64,000 nucleotides of DNA from Prauserella shujinwangii. GTDB taxonomy: Bacteria; Actinomycetota; Actinomycetes; Mycobacteriales; Pseudonocardiaceae. The stretch lies in contig NZ_PVNH01000007.1 of assembly GCF_003001955.1 (NCBI RefSeq), forward strand, positions 62,001 through 126,000, read 5' to 3'. The translations under genes were made by a program, and so were the position numbers. A model generated the notes under the pieces. It did no database searches and was not told where the DNA came from. It saw nothing but the letters and a program-made list of their open reading frames with translations. The stretch's first letter is position 1; the number at the start of each line of letters is the position of its first letter. Of this stretch, positions 16,870 to 26,057 are shown piece after piece.

Positions 16870-19800
16870 ATGTACCCCAAGGCTTCCGTCGGTGGCCAGT
16901 CAGCAGGCCAGGTCCCGGCTCAGCCGTCGTTCCCGGCGGTGGAGAAGGACGTGCTGGCCTACTGGGAGGCCGACCGCACCTTCGCCGCCACGGTCGAGGG
17001 CCGGGAGGCGGGCGAGAACGGCGCGAACGAGTACGTCTTCTACGACGGCCCCCCGTTCGCCAACGGGCTGCCGCACTACGGGCACCTGCTCACCGGGTAC
17101 GTCAAGGACATCGTCCCCCGGTACCAGACGATGCGCGGCAAGCGCGTCGAGCGCCGGTTCGGCTGGGACACCCACGGTCTGCCCGCGGAGCTGGAGGCGG
17201 AGCGCCAGCTCGGCATCACCGACAAGTCCCAGATCGACGACATGGGCATCGCGGAGTTCAACCGGGCCTGCCGCGAGTCGGTGCTGCGCTACACCAAGGA
17301 GTGGCAGGAGTACGTCACCCGGCAGGCGCGCTGGGTGGACTTCGACCACGACTACAAGACGCTCGACGTCACCTACATGGAGTCGGTGATCTGGGCGTTC
17401 AAGCAGCTGTGGGACAAGGGCCTGGTGTACGAGGGGCACCGGGTGCTGCCGTACTGCTGGCGCGACGAGACGCCGCTGTCCAACCACGAGCTGCGGATGG
17501 ACGACGACGTCTACCAGAGCAGGCAGGACCCCGCGGTGACCATCGGGTTCCGCATCGAGGGCAACGAGAACGACCTCGACGGCGCCTACCTGCTGATCTG
17601 GACCACGACCCCGTGGACCGTGCCGTCCAACCTGGCCACGGCCGTGCACCCGGACGTCGACTACGTCGTCGTCGAGGGGCCCGAGGGCAGGCGGTTCGTG
17701 CTCGCCGAGGCCCGCGTCGCCGCCTATGCCAGGGAGCTGGGCGACGAGCCCGCCGTCGTCGCGCGGCACCGGGGCGGCGACCTGCTCGGCACCCGCTACG
17801 TGCCGCCGTTCCCGTACTTCACCGGGCGCGAGAACGCCCACCGCGTGCTCGCCGCCGACTACGTGACCACCGAGGACGGCACCGGCATCGTCCACATCGC
17901 GCCCGCCTACGGCGAGGAGGACAAGGTCGTCACCGACGCCGCGGGCATCGCGCCGGTGACGCCGGTGGACTCGAAGGGCCGGTTCGACGCGCAGGTGCCC
18001 GACTACGAGGGCCAGAACGTCTTCGAAGCCAACGCGAACATCATCCGCGACCTCAAGAACGGCACGGGTTCCGCGGGCCGCCAGGGCGCGGTCCTGCTCC
18101 GCCACGAGACCTACGAGCACCCGTACCCGCACTGCTGGCGCTGCCGCAACCCGCTGATCTACCGCGCGGTGTCCTCGTGGTTCGTGGCCGTCACCGAGTT
18201 CAAGGACCGCATGGTCGAGCTCAACCAGCAGATCACGTGGTACCCGGAGCACGTGAAGGACGGCCAGTTCGGCAAGTGGCTGGAGAACGCCCGCGACTGG
18301 TCGATCTCCCGCAACCGGTACTGGGGCACGCCGATCCCCGTGTGGGTCTCCGACGACCCTGCCTACCCCCGCGTCGACGTGTACGGCTCGCTCGACGAGC
18401 TGGAACGCGACTTCGGGGTGCGGCCCACCGACCTGCACCGGCCGTACATCGACGAGCTGACCAGGCCCAACCCGGACGACCCGACGGGCGCCTCGACCAT
18501 GCGCCGGGTGCCCGAGGTGCTCGACGTGTGGTTCGACTCGGGGTCGATGCCCTACGCCCAGGTGCATTACCCGTTCGAGAACGCCGACTGGTTCGAGCAC
18601 CACTACCCCGGTGACTTCATCGTCGAGTACATCGGGCAGACCCGCGGCTGGTTCTACACGCTGCACGTGCTCGCGACGGCGCTGTTCGACCGGCCCTCGT
18701 TCCGCACGTGCGTGTCGCACGGCATCGTGCTCGGCTCTGACGGGCAGAAGATGTCGAAGTCGCTGCGCAACTACCCGGACGTCAACGAGGTGTTCGACCG
18801 CGACGGCTCGGACGCGATGCGCTGGTACCTCATGGCCAGCCCGATCCTGCGCGGCGGCAACCTGGTCGTCACGGACAAGGGCATCCGCGACGCGGTGCGC
18901 CAGGCGGTGCTGCCGCTGTGGAACTCGTACTACTTCCTCGCGCTCTACGCCAACGCCGAGGGCATCGAGGGGCGGGTGCGGACCGACTCGCGGCACGTGC
19001 TGGACCGCTACGTGCTCGCCAAGACGCACGAGCTGGTGACCGACGTGGAGCACGCGCTGGACACCTACGACGTGGCCGGGGCGTGCGCCCACCTCCGGGA
19101 CTTCCTCGAGGTGCTCACCAACTGGTACGTGCGCCGCTCGCGGGACCGGTTCTGGGCGGGCGAGCAGGACGCCGTCGACACCCTGCACACCGTGCTGGAG
19201 GTCGTCTGCCGCACGGCGGCGCCGCTGCTGCCGCTGACCACCGAGGCGGTGTGGCGCGGGCTCACCGGCGGCCGGTCGGTGCACCTGTGCGACTGGCCGC
19301 TCGTCGACGAGCTGCCCGCCGACCCGGCGCTGGTCACCGCGATGGACCGGGTGCGGCAGGTGTGCTCGTCGGCGCTGTCGCTGCGCAAGGCGAACAAGCT
19401 GCGGGTGCGGCTGCCGCTGCCCCGGTTGCTGGTGGCGGCCGAGGACGCCGAGACGCTGCGGCCGTTCACCGACATCATCCGCGACGAGGTGAACGTCAAG
19501 TCGGTCGAGCTGACCACGGACGTCGCCGCGCACGGCGGGTTCGAGGTCGCCGTCAACGCGCGCGCCGCGGGACCGCGGCTCGGCAAGGACGTGCAGCGGG
19601 TGATCAAGGCCGTGAAGGCGGGCGAGTGGACGACCTCGCCGGAGGGCGCCGTGGTGGCGGCCGGGATCGAGCTGCGGGAGGGCGAGTACGAGCGCAGGCT
19701 CGTCGCGAAGGACACCGGCGCCGCCGCCGAGCTGCCCGGCGGTTCCGGGCTGGTGCTGCTCGACACCGAGGTGACCCCCGAGCTCACCGCCGAGGGCGTG

Positions 19801-20040
19801 GCGCGGGACCTGGTCCGCGTGGTGCAGCAGGCGCGCCGTGACGCCGGGCTCGACGTCGCGGACCGGATCCGGCTGACCGTGGACGCCCCGGAGGACGTGC
19901 TCGCCGCCGCGCGGGCGCACGAGCGGTTCCTCGCCGCGGAGACACTCGCCACCGCGGTGTCGTACGGCCGGCTGCCCGACGGGTTCGGCGGGACGGTCGG
20001 GGACGGGGCGAAGGTCACCGTCGCCGTGGCACAGTCGTAG
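16870..20040 (+). CDS. ileS: Isoleucyl-tRNA synthetase, eukaryotic-like type 2
   Basis: A 1056-residue class I synthetase that charges tRNA-Ile. The HIGH motif reads HYGH (residues 69-72, in [15 protein letters not shown]) and the KMSKS loop is at residues 627-631. The editing domain carries [11 protein letters not shown] and [15 protein letters not shown]. Length, the HYGH form and the sequence around it match the eukaryotic-like IleRS2 class, known to be naturally less sensitive to mupirocin. Expression is probably controlled by the upstream T-box. A hairpin follows the stop. Confidence 0.97.
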   Translation: MYPKASVGGQSAGQVPAQPSFPAVEKDVLAYWEADRTFAATVEGREAGENGANEYVFYDGPPFANGLPHYGHLLTGYVKDIVPRYQTMRGKRVERRFGWDTHGLPAELEAERQLGITDKSQIDDMGIAEFNRACRESVLRYTKEWQEYVTRQARWVDFDHDYKTLDVTYMESVIWAFKQLWDKGLVYEGHRVLPYCWRDETPLSNHELRMDDDVYQSRQDPAVTIGFRIEGNENDLDGAYLLIWTTTPWTVPSNLATAVHPDVDYVVVEGPEGRRFVLAEARVAAYARELGDEPAVVARHRGGDLLGTRYVPPFPYFTGRENAHRVLAADYVTTEDGTGIVHIAPAYGEEDKVVTDAAGIAPVTPVDSKGRFDAQVPDYEGQNVFEANANIIRDLKNGTGSAGRQGAVLLRHETYEHPYPHCWRCRNPLIYRAVSSWFVAVTEFKDRMVELNQQITWYPEHVKDGQFGKWLENARDWSISRNRYWGTPIPVWVSDDPAYPRVDVYGSLDELERDFGVRPTDLHRPYIDELTRPNPDDPTGASTMRRVPEVLDVWFDSGSMPYAQVHYPFENADWFEHHYPGDFIVEYIGQTRGWFYTLHVLATALFDRPSFRTCVSHGIVLGSDGQKMSKSLRNYPDVNEVFDRDGSDAMRWYLMASPILRGGNLVVTDKGIRDAVRQAVLPLWNSYYFLALYANAEGIEGRVRTDSRHVLDRYVLAKTHELVTDVEHALDTYDVAGACAHLRDFLEVLTNWYVRRSRDRFWAGEQDAVDTLHTVLEVVCRTAAPLLPLTTEAVWRGLTGGRSVHLCDWPLVDELPADPALVTAMDRVRQVCSSALSLRKANKLRVRLPLPRLLVAAEDAETLRPFTDIIRDEVNVKSVELTTDVAAHGGFEVAVNARAAGPRLGKDVQRVIKAVKAGEWTTSPEGAVVAAGIELREGEYERRLVAKDTGAAAELPGGSGLVLLDTEVTPELTAEGVARDLVRVVQQARRDAGLDVADRIRLTVDAPEDVLAAARAHERFLAAETLATAVSYGRLPDGFGGTVGDGAKVTVAVAQS

Positions 20041-20044
20041 GGGA

Positions 20045-20068
20045 CCGGCCGCGTTCCGGGGCGGCCGG
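20045..20068 (+). terminator. Hairpin after ileS
   Basis: CCGGCCGC (20045-20052) and GCGGCCGG (20061-20068) form a perfect 8-bp stem with an 8-base loop, five bases after the ileS stop codon. There is no U-run. Confidence 0.55.
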
Positions 20069-20093
20069 GGCATACGGGCACTGGGGGACACGG

Positions 20094-21698
20094 ATGGGCA
20101 CACGCACGCGACGGTGGGTACTGGGTACCGCGGCTCTGGCCGTGGTCGCGATCGTCGCGGCGGCCGCGGTCGTCCTGTGGGGGCCCGCCCCGGTCGCCGG
20201 GGACGGGGATCCGGACGCCGGTGCCCCCGCCGGTGCGGGCGTGGTGGCGTCCGACTTCCTCGCGGCGTTCGCGCGCGGCGCGCCCGCCGAGGCCGCCGTC
20301 TACACCGACGCTCCGGACGAGGCGGCGGCGGGCCTGACCGCCGCGATCGCCGGCCTGGCGGACGCGACCCTGCGGGCGGAGCTGGCGCCGCTGCCGGACG
20401 TCCCCGCGGACGGCGACCGCGTGCGCGGCACCGCCACGCTGACCTGGACGCTCGGCGCGGGCCGGACGTGGCGGTACGAGACGGCCGTCGAGGTCCGCAG
20501 GCACGACGGCGGCTGGGCCGTCCACTGGACCCCGGCGCTGGTCCACCCGAGGCTGGGTGAGGGCCAGCGGCTCGAGGTGCGGTCCGCCACCGGACCTGCC
20601 GTGCTCGACGGGGCCGGCAGGCCCCTGCTCGTGTGGCGGGGCGGCGCCGCGGTGCGGGCACCGGACGCCCCGCGCTCGATCCTGCTGCCCGGCCTCGCCC
20701 GCGTCGCGGTGGAACGGGCGGGCGGCGCGTGGTCGGTCGTCGCCGCCGGAGCCGACGGCGCGGCGGCGCGGCTGTACGGCAGCCCGGCCACCGACGCGGA
20801 ACCCCTCCGCTCGACCCTCGACCTCGACGTGCAACGGGCCGCGCGGGCGGCAGTGGACGGCACCGGACTGCCCGCCCACCTGGTGGCGCTGCGCCCGTCG
20901 GACGGCGCTGTCCTCGCGGTCGCGCAGAACGCGGCGGCCGGGGCGGCGCCGCACGCGCTGACCGGGCTCTACCCGCCCGGCTCGACGTTCAAGATCGCCA
21001 CGGCGACGGCGGTGCTGCACCGTGGCCTGGCCGCACCGGACACCGTGCTGCCCTGCCCCGGCACCGCGCGCCTCGGCACCAGGACCATCCCCAACGACGG
21101 CGAGTTCGACCTCGGCTCCGTCCCGTTGCGCACGGCGTTCGCCGAATCGTGCAACACGACGTTCGCCCGGCTCGCCACGCGCCTGCCCGCCGACGGACTC
21201 CAGCAGGCGGCCACCCGGCTCGGCCTCAACGCCGACTTCACGATCCCGGGCGCCACCACCGAGGCGGGCACGGTCACCGCGGCGCCGGACCCGGTGCAGC
21301 GGCTCGAGGACGCGATCGGCCAGGGCCGCGTCCTGGCCAGCCCGTTCGGTGTGGCGCTGATGGCAGCGACCGTCGCCGAGGGGGCCGCGGTCACCCCGCG
21401 ACTGTGGCGGGACCTCCCGACCGGGGTCGGCACGGGCTACGAGCCGCCACCCGCTCCCGTGCTCGGCCAGGTGCGCGCGATGATGCGCCAGGTCGTGACC
21501 GGCGGGACCGGCGCCGCGCTGGCCGGCCGGGGCGCCGTGTACGGCAAGACGGGGACCGCGCAGGCCGCGGAGGCGGAGACGCACGGCTGGTTCGCGGGGT
21601 TCCGGGACGATCTCGCGTTCGCCGTGCTGGTGCGGGGCGCAGGCACGTCCGGGCCCGCGGTCACGGCGACCGCGGACTTCCTCGACCGGCTACCGTGA
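20094..21698 (+). CDS. Penicillin-binding transpeptidase with MecA-like N-terminal domain
   Basis: A 534-residue class B-like PBP. It has one N-terminal membrane anchor (about residues 8-30), an NTF2-like MecA-N-type domain (about 45-150), and a C-terminal transpeptidase domain with the active-site triad S297-T-F-K300, S352-C-N354 and K485-T-G487. This is the set needed for D,D-transpeptidase activity. It lies between ileS and a DUF167 gene, away from the dcw cluster, so it is likely an accessory peptidoglycan cross-linker; role and beta-lactam sensitivity cannot be told from sequence. Confidence 0.9.
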   Translation: MGTRTRRWVLGTAALAVVAIVAAAAVVLWGPAPVAGDGDPDAGAPAGAGVVASDFLAAFARGAPAEAAVYTDAPDEAAAGLTAAIAGLADATLRAELAPLPDVPADGDRVRGTATLTWTLGAGRTWRYETAVEVRRHDGGWAVHWTPALVHPRLGEGQRLEVRSATGPAVLDGAGRPLLVWRGGAAVRAPDAPRSILLPGLARVAVERAGGAWSVVAAGADGAAARLYGSPATDAEPLRSTLDLDVQRAARAAVDGTGLPAHLVALRPSDGAVLAVAQNAAAGAAPHALTGLYPPGSTFKIATATAVLHRGLAAPDTVLPCPGTARLGTRTIPNDGEFDLGSVPLRTAFAESCNTTFARLATRLPADGLQQAATRLGLNADFTIPGATTEAGTVTAAPDPVQRLEDAIGQGRVLASPFGVALMAATVAEGAAVTPRLWRDLPTGVGTGYEPPPAPVLGQVRAMMRQVVTGGTGAALAGRGAVYGKTGTAQAAEAETHGWFAGFRDDLAFAVLVRGAGTSGPAVTATADFLDRLP

Positions 21699-21702
21699 AC
21701 CG

Positions 21703-21993
21703 ATGTCGGTGCTGCGGTTTCCCGTGCGGGTGAAGCCGGGTTCCACACGCGACGCCGTGGGCGGGTGCTGGGACGGCAGGCTCGGGGAGGCACTCGTGGT
21801 GGCGGTGCGCGCACCCGCCGTGGACGGCAAGGCCAACGACGCGGTCCGCCGCGTGCTCGCCGGGGCGCTGTCGGTCCGAGCCGGCGACCTCGTTGTGGTG
21901 CGGGGACAACGAGCGCGGGACAAGCTGATCGAGTTGCGGGACGCCCCACCGGAGGCGCCCGGCCTGCTGGCCTCGTTGCTCCGGTCACACTGA
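21703..21993 (+). CDS. DUF167 family protein
   Basis: A 96-residue protein of the DUF167/YggU family, with the typical VRVKPGSTRDAVGG start, VVAVRAPAVDGKANDAVRRV core and VVVRGQRARDKLIEL. The fold is known for the family but the function is not. It starts 4 bp after the PBP gene and is probably cotranscribed. Confidence 0.88.
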   Translation: MSVLRFPVRVKPGSTRDAVGGCWDGRLGEALVVAVRAPAVDGKANDAVRRVLAGALSVRAGDLVVVRGQRARDKLIELRDAPPEAPGLLASLLRSH

Positions 21994-22024
21994 GCCCGGT
22001 CGCCGCGCCGTCCCCTGAGCGAGG

Positions 22025-22052
22025 CGCGTCCCTTGTTTATTGTGGGGACGCG
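22025..22052 (+). repeat. Inverted repeat between DUF167 gene and antiporter gene
   Basis: CGCGTCCC (22025-22032) and GGGACGCG (22045-22052) form a perfect 8-bp stem around a 12-base AT-rich loop (TTGTTTATTGTG). It lies 26 bp before the antiporter start and could end the upstream transcript or act in the leader of the antiporter gene. Confidence 0.5.
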
Positions 22053-22077
22053 ACAAACGGGCGGAACGGGAGGTGGG

Positions 22078-23556
22078 ATGGAGGAGCTTCCCGTCATCCT
22101 GGGCTCCGGCGCCCTCGTGCTGCTGGCGTCCGTGCTCGCCGTGCGCGTCTCCATCCGCCTCGGCCTGCCCTCGCTGCTGCTGTACCTCGCGATCGGTGTG
22201 CTGATCGGCGAGGCCGGGCTCGGCGTCGAGTTCGACAACCCCACCCTCACCCAGGGGCTCGGTCTTGCCGCGCTGGTGATGATCCTCACCGAGGGCGGGC
22301 TCACCACCCGGTGGTCGGTCGTGCGGCCCGCGCTGGGGCCGGGAATCGCACTGTCCACAGTGGCCGTCGGCGTGAGCATCGCGGTCACCGGGACGGCGTT
22401 GCACTTCCTGCTCGGCCTCGACTGGAACGTCGCACTGCTGTGGGGTGCCGTGCTGGCCTCCACCGACGCGGCCGCCGTGTTCTCCGTCCTGCGCACCGCG
22501 GGGATCGGCAGGCGACTCGGGGGCACCCTGGAGCTCGAGTCCGGCCTCAACGACGCCCCGACCTACATCGCGGTGGTGCTACTCGCGACCGGGACCACTG
22601 TGGACTGGAGCCTGCCGCTGGTCGTGGTCTACCAGCTGGTCGCGGGCGGGCTGATCGGGCTCCTGCTGGGCAGGCTCGGCGCGGAGGCCCTGCGCCGTGC
22701 CGCGCTGCCCGCCACCGGCCTCTACCCGCTGGCGACCGTCGCCGTCTGCGTGGCCGCGTACGCGACCGGCCAGCTCGCCGAGGCCTCCGGGCTGCTCGCC
22801 ACCTACGTGGCCGGGGTGGTCCTCGGCAACGCGCGGCTCCCGCACCGCTCGGACACGGTGTCCTTCGCCGAGGGACTCGGCTGGATCGCGCAGATCGGCC
22901 TGTTCGTGCTGCTCGGCCTGTTCGCCTCCCCGGAGCGGCTGCTGCACGCCGTCGTGCCGGGGCTCGTCGCCGGGGTGGTCGTGCTGCTGCTGGCCCGGCC
23001 GCTGTCGGTCGTGCTGTCGCTCGCGCCGTTCCGCGTGCCGTGGCGGGAGCAGGTTTTCCTGTCGTGGGCCGGGCTGCGGGGCGCGGTGCCGATCGTCCTC
23101 GCGACCATCCCGCTCGCGGAGGGGCTGCCCGGGGCGCAGCGGCTCGTCGACGCCGTGTTCGTGCTCGTCATCGTGTTCACGCTGCTGCAGGGGGCGCTGC
23201 TCGGCCCGCTGGCCAAGCTGCTGCGGCTCACCAGGGACGCCGAGCCGAGGGAGGTGCAGGTCGACGCCGCCCCGCTGGACGAGCTGGACGCCGAGCTGCT
23301 GCAGGTGCGGATCCCGGTGGGCTCCCGGCTGCACGGTGTCTACCTGGCGGAGCTGCGGCTGCCCGCGGGCGCGGGGGTGAGCCTGGTCGTCCGCGGGGGC
23401 CGCGGGTTCACCCCGGAGGGCACGACGCGGTTGCAGGAGAACGACCAGCTGCTGGTCGTGACCACCCAGCGCGTGCGGGACGCGGCCGAGCGGCGGCTGC
23501 GCGCGGTGGACCGCGCGGGTCCGCTGGCCCGCTGGAAGGGCGAGCCCGGGCACTGA
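22078..23556 (+). CDS. CPA1-type potassium or sodium/proton antiporter with TrkA-C domain
   Basis: A 492-residue protein with about 12-13 membrane helices of the Na+/H+ exchanger fold, including the ion-site region AVLASTDAAAVFSVL and SGLNDAPTYIAVVLL (the N-D pair typical of electroneutral or K+-type CPA1 members), and EQVFLSWAGLRGAVPIVLATI. Residues from about 408 form a cytosolic RCK-C/TrkA-C domain (LLQVRIPVGSRLHG). This layout matches NhaP2/CvrA-type K+/H+ antiporters. ATG 22078 has GGGAGGTGGG just before it; an upstream TTG at 22033 is less likely. Confidence 0.9.
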   Translation: MEELPVILGSGALVLLASVLAVRVSIRLGLPSLLLYLAIGVLIGEAGLGVEFDNPTLTQGLGLAALVMILTEGGLTTRWSVVRPALGPGIALSTVAVGVSIAVTGTALHFLLGLDWNVALLWGAVLASTDAAAVFSVLRTAGIGRRLGGTLELESGLNDAPTYIAVVLLATGTTVDWSLPLVVVYQLVAGGLIGLLLGRLGAEALRRAALPATGLYPLATVAVCVAAYATGQLAEASGLLATYVAGVVLGNARLPHRSDTVSFAEGLGWIAQIGLFVLLGLFASPERLLHAVVPGLVAGVVVLLLARPLSVVLSLAPFRVPWREQVFLSWAGLRGAVPIVLATIPLAEGLPGAQRLVDAVFVLVIVFTLLQGALLGPLAKLLRLTRDAEPREVQVDAAPLDELDAELLQVRIPVGSRLHGVYLAELRLPAGAGVSLVVRGGRGFTPEGTTRLQENDQLLVVTTQRVRDAAERRLRAVDRAGPLARWKGEPGH

Positions 23557-23567
23557 CCCTGGCGCAC

Positions 23568-23593
23568 TATCCTGCGCGGTCTGGGGAAAGGAG
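23568..23593 (+). promoter_or_regulatory. Possible promoter and ribosome-binding site of the membrane protein gene
   Basis: TATCCT at 23568-23573 fits an actinobacterial -10 box and AAAGGAG at 23587-23593 is a good Shine-Dalgarno sequence 8 bases before the GTG at 23602. No clear -35 is seen. Confidence 0.4.
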
Positions 23594-23601
23594 CGCGCAC
23601 T

Positions 23602-24372
23602 GTGCGTACCGGGCAGCACGAGTACTGGTTCCCGCTGGCCGTGTTCGGCTTCCTGCTGCTCGGCGGGGCCGCGACCGCCGCGACCACGCCGGAGGAGGAG
23701 TTCGGCTGGTTCGCCTACGCGCCGATCGATGCGCCACGGCGGTCGGTGAGCGTGCTGCGGGCCGTGCCGTTCTCCGAGTACGAGCGGCTGGAGGCCGTGC
23801 GGCTGACGGACTCCTGGCCGGGCCTTTCGCTGCTGCTGGCCGCGCTGCTGGCCACCGTGGCCTGGTACGCGTGGCGCGCCCGGCGGGCGGGCACGCCGTT
23901 CCCGGCCCGGCGGCTGGCGCTCGGCACCGCGGGCGCCGTGGCCGCCACCGTCGCGGGCTGGTTGGTGCTGGCCGTGCTCGCGGACACCGTCGAGCACACC
24001 GAGGTGGTGCTGGTGGCCGGTCCGCCGCTGCTGCTGCTCGCCGCGGTCCTCGGCGCCTGTGCCTACTTCGGCCGCGGCCGGTGGCGGCGGGTCGCGGGCG
24101 TGGCGGGCGTGGTGGTGCTCGTGGTGACCGTGCTCGCCGCCGTGCTGCCGGTGCTGGCGGACCAGCTGCTGATCCCGGCCGCCGCGGCCGCCCTGCTGGT
24201 GCTCGCGCGGTGGGAGCGCAGCGCGCTGCTCGCCGTGATCGCCGGACTGTTCCTGGCGGCCGCCGTGCTGGCTCCGGGCGGCCCGGCGCGGCTCCTGCTG
24301 CCCGCGGCGGTGCTGCTCGGCTGGGCGATCGGGGTGCTGCTGCTGCGCGGAAGGGCGGCCAGGCAGGCGTAA
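23602..24372 (+). CDS. Predicted multi-pass membrane protein, function unknown
   Basis: This 256-residue protein is not recognised. It has an N-terminal membrane helix followed by a short extracytoplasmic stretch with TTPEEEFGWFAYAPIDAPRR, then seven or so hydrophobic segments separated by arginine-rich loops. There are no obvious catalytic motifs. The GTG at 23602 is fixed by AAAGGAG upstream. It lies between the antiporter and lspA, and a long inverted repeat separates it from lspA. Confidence 0.7.
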   Translation: MRTGQHEYWFPLAVFGFLLLGGAATAATTPEEEFGWFAYAPIDAPRRSVSVLRAVPFSEYERLEAVRLTDSWPGLSLLLAALLATVAWYAWRARRAGTPFPARRLALGTAGAVAATVAGWLVLAVLADTVEHTEVVLVAGPPLLLLAAVLGACAYFGRGRWRRVAGVAGVVVLVVTVLAAVLPVLADQLLIPAAAAALLVLARWERSALLAVIAGLFLAAAVLAPGGPARLLLPAAVLLGWAIGVLLLRGRAARQA

Positions 24373-24381
24373 GGGTGTGAA

Positions 24382-24457
24382 AGGCGTGTCCGCCGTCTGT
24401 GCACGCGTGCCCGCGCCGCACGACGCGGACACGCGTGCACAGAACGCGGACACGCCT
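24382..24457. repeat. Long inverted repeat between membrane protein gene and lspA
   Basis: Two 28-base arms (24382-24409 and 24430-24457) match at 26 positions, around a 20-base loop. Each arm is built from the modules AGGCGTGTCCGC and CTGTGCACGCGTG. The module GCGGACACGC occurs twice in the right half. It starts 10 bp after the upstream stop codon, so a terminator role is likely, but its modular make-up resembles the other intergenic repeats in this window. Confidence 0.75.
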
Positions 24458-24480
24458 GCGAGGCGCGGCGGCGCGCGGTG

Positions 24481-24492
24481 GACAATGGACGG
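24481..24492 (+). promoter_or_regulatory. -10 box of leaderless lspA transcript
   Basis: GACAAT at 24481-24486 ends 6 bases before the GTG at 24493 and no Shine-Dalgarno sequence is present. This arrangement predicts transcription starting at the start codon. An identical hexamer with similar spacing precedes the small gene at 31584/31605. Confidence 0.45.
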
Positions 24493-25080
24493 GTGAGCAC
24501 CGAGCAGGGACCCCAGTCCGCGACCGGCCCGGCGGAGCCGGACGCCCCGCTGCCGAAGCGGCGGGTCGGCCTTCTCTTCGGCGTCGCGCTGGCCGCGTAC
24601 GCGGTCGACCTGGTGACCAAGATCCTCGCGGTGGCGGCGCTGGAAGGCGGCGAGCCGGTCCGCATCCTCGGCGGGCTGGTCTACCTCGACCTGCTGCGCA
24701 ACCCGTATGCCTCGTTCGGCATGGACCTCGGCGGCACCTGGATCTTCGCGGTCGTCGCGATCGCCGTCGTGCTCGCGATCAGCTGGTTCGCCCGCAGGCT
24801 GCGGTCGGTCGGCTGGGCGATCGGGCTCGGCCTGATCCTCGCGGGGGCGCTCGGCAACCTGACCGACCGGCTGTTCCGCGCGCCCGGGCCGTTCCGCGGC
24901 CACGTGGTGGACTTCATCTCGGTGTTCGGGCCCCGGGGCGAGTACTTCCCCGTGTTCAACGCCGCTGACTCCGCCATCACCGTCGGCGCCGTGCTGATCG
25001 TGCTGCTGTCCCTGCTCGGCAGGGACTACGACGGCAGCCGCACGCACGGGCGCCGCTCCCGCCGGGGGGACGGGGAGTGA
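24493..25080 (+). CDS. lspA: LspA, prolipoprotein signal peptidase II
   Basis: LspA cleaves signal peptides from diacylglyceryl-modified prolipoproteins in the membrane. The 195-residue protein has four membrane helices and the two catalytic aspartate motifs [10 protein letters not shown] and HVVDFISV...[11 protein letters not shown]. The first conserved motif is divergent: RNPYASFGM instead of the usual RNxGAAFS. The N-terminal 30 residues are a polar extension. GTG 24493 fits a leaderless transcript; GTG 24478 is in frame upstream. The end overlaps the rluD-like gene (GTGA). Confidence 0.93.
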   Translation: MSTEQGPQSATGPAEPDAPLPKRRVGLLFGVALAAYAVDLVTKILAVAALEGGEPVRILGGLVYLDLLRNPYASFGMDLGGTWIFAVVAIAVVLAISWFARRLRSVGWAIGLGLILAGALGNLTDRLFRAPGPFRGHVVDFISVFGPRGEYFPVFNAADSAITVGAVLIVLLSLLGRDYDGSRTHGRRSRRGDGE

Positions 25081-26003
25081 GCGCCCGCATGCTGCCCGTC
25101 CCGGACGGGCTCGACGGCATGCGGGTGGACGCCGGGCTGGCGAAGCTGCTCGGCCTGTCCCGGACCGCCGTCGCGGAGCTGGCCGAGTCGGGCGAGGTGC
25201 TGCTCGACGGCAGGCCCGCGGGCAAGTCCGACCGGCTCGCCGCGGGCGGGCTGCTCGAGGTGACGCTGCCGGAGGCCGCCCCGGCCGCCGAGGTGGTCGC
25301 CGAGCCCGTCGAGGGTCTGCGCGTGCTGCACAGCGACGACGACATCGTCGTGGTCGACAAGCCGGTCGGCGTGGCGGTCCATCCGAGCCCGGGCTGGACG
25401 GGCCCGACCGTCGTCGGCGGGCTCGTGGCGGCGGGTCTGCGCGTGTCGACGTCGGGCGCCGCCGAGCGGCAGGGTGTCGTGCACCGGCTCGACGCGGGCA
25501 CCACCGGCGTCATGGTGGTCGCCACGAGCGAGCACGCCTACACCGTGCTCAAGCGGGCGTTCAAGGAACGCACCGTCGAGAAGGGCTACCACGCGCTCGT
25601 GCAGGGCCATCCGGACCCGACCCGGGGCACGATCGACGCGCCGATCGACCGGCATCCGCGGCACGACTACAAGTTCGCGGTCGTGGCGGGCGGGCGGCCG
25701 AGCGTCACGCACTACGAGGTGATCGAGGCCTTCCGCGCCGCCTCCCTGGTGGACATCCGGCTGGAGACCGGGCGCACGCACCAGATCCGGGTGCACTTCT
25801 CCGCGCTGCGGCATCCGTGCGTGGGGGACCTGACCTACGGCGCCGATCCCGTGCTGGCGCGCGGGCTGGGCCTGTCGCGGCAGTGGCTGCACGCCCGCAG
25901 GCTCGGCTTCGCGCACCCCTCCGACGGCCGCTGGGTGGAGTTCACCAGCGAGTACCCGGCCGACCTCGCCGCCGCGCTCGACGCCCTCCGCGCGGAGAGC
26001 TGA
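25077..26003 (+). CDS. RluD-type 23S rRNA pseudouridine synthase
   Basis: A 308-residue RluA-family synthase that isomerises uridines in RNA. It has an N-terminal S4 RNA-binding domain ([20 protein letters not shown] and [15 protein letters not shown]) and the catalytic domain with [15 protein letters not shown], the catalytic aspartate in [15 protein letters not shown] and the late [19 protein letters not shown]. Rv1540 and its neighbours show the same lspA coupling. Exact target site is inferred only from family; RluD acts on the 23S helix 69 region. Confidence 0.93.
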   Translation: MSARMLPVPDGLDGMRVDAGLAKLLGLSRTAVAELAESGEVLLDGRPAGKSDRLAAGGLLEVTLPEAAPAAEVVAEPVEGLRVLHSDDDIVVVDKPVGVAVHPSPGWTGPTVVGGLVAAGLRVSTSGAAERQGVVHRLDAGTTGVMVVATSEHAYTVLKRAFKERTVEKGYHALVQGHPDPTRGTIDAPIDRHPRHDYKFAVVAGGRPSVTHYEVIEAFRAASLVDIRLETGRTHQIRVHFSALRHPCVGDLTYGADPVLARGLGLSRQWLHARRLGFAHPSDGRWVEFTSEYPADLAAALDALRAES

Positions 26004-26057
26004 CCCGGCACCGGCCCGGCGTGTCACGGGCACGGAAACGGGGTGGTTCCGGGCGGT

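Noticed and set aside
16900-20661. Minus-strand frame of about 1250 codons across ileS
   Set aside because: Same shadow effect; ileS on the plus strand has all motifs of its family.
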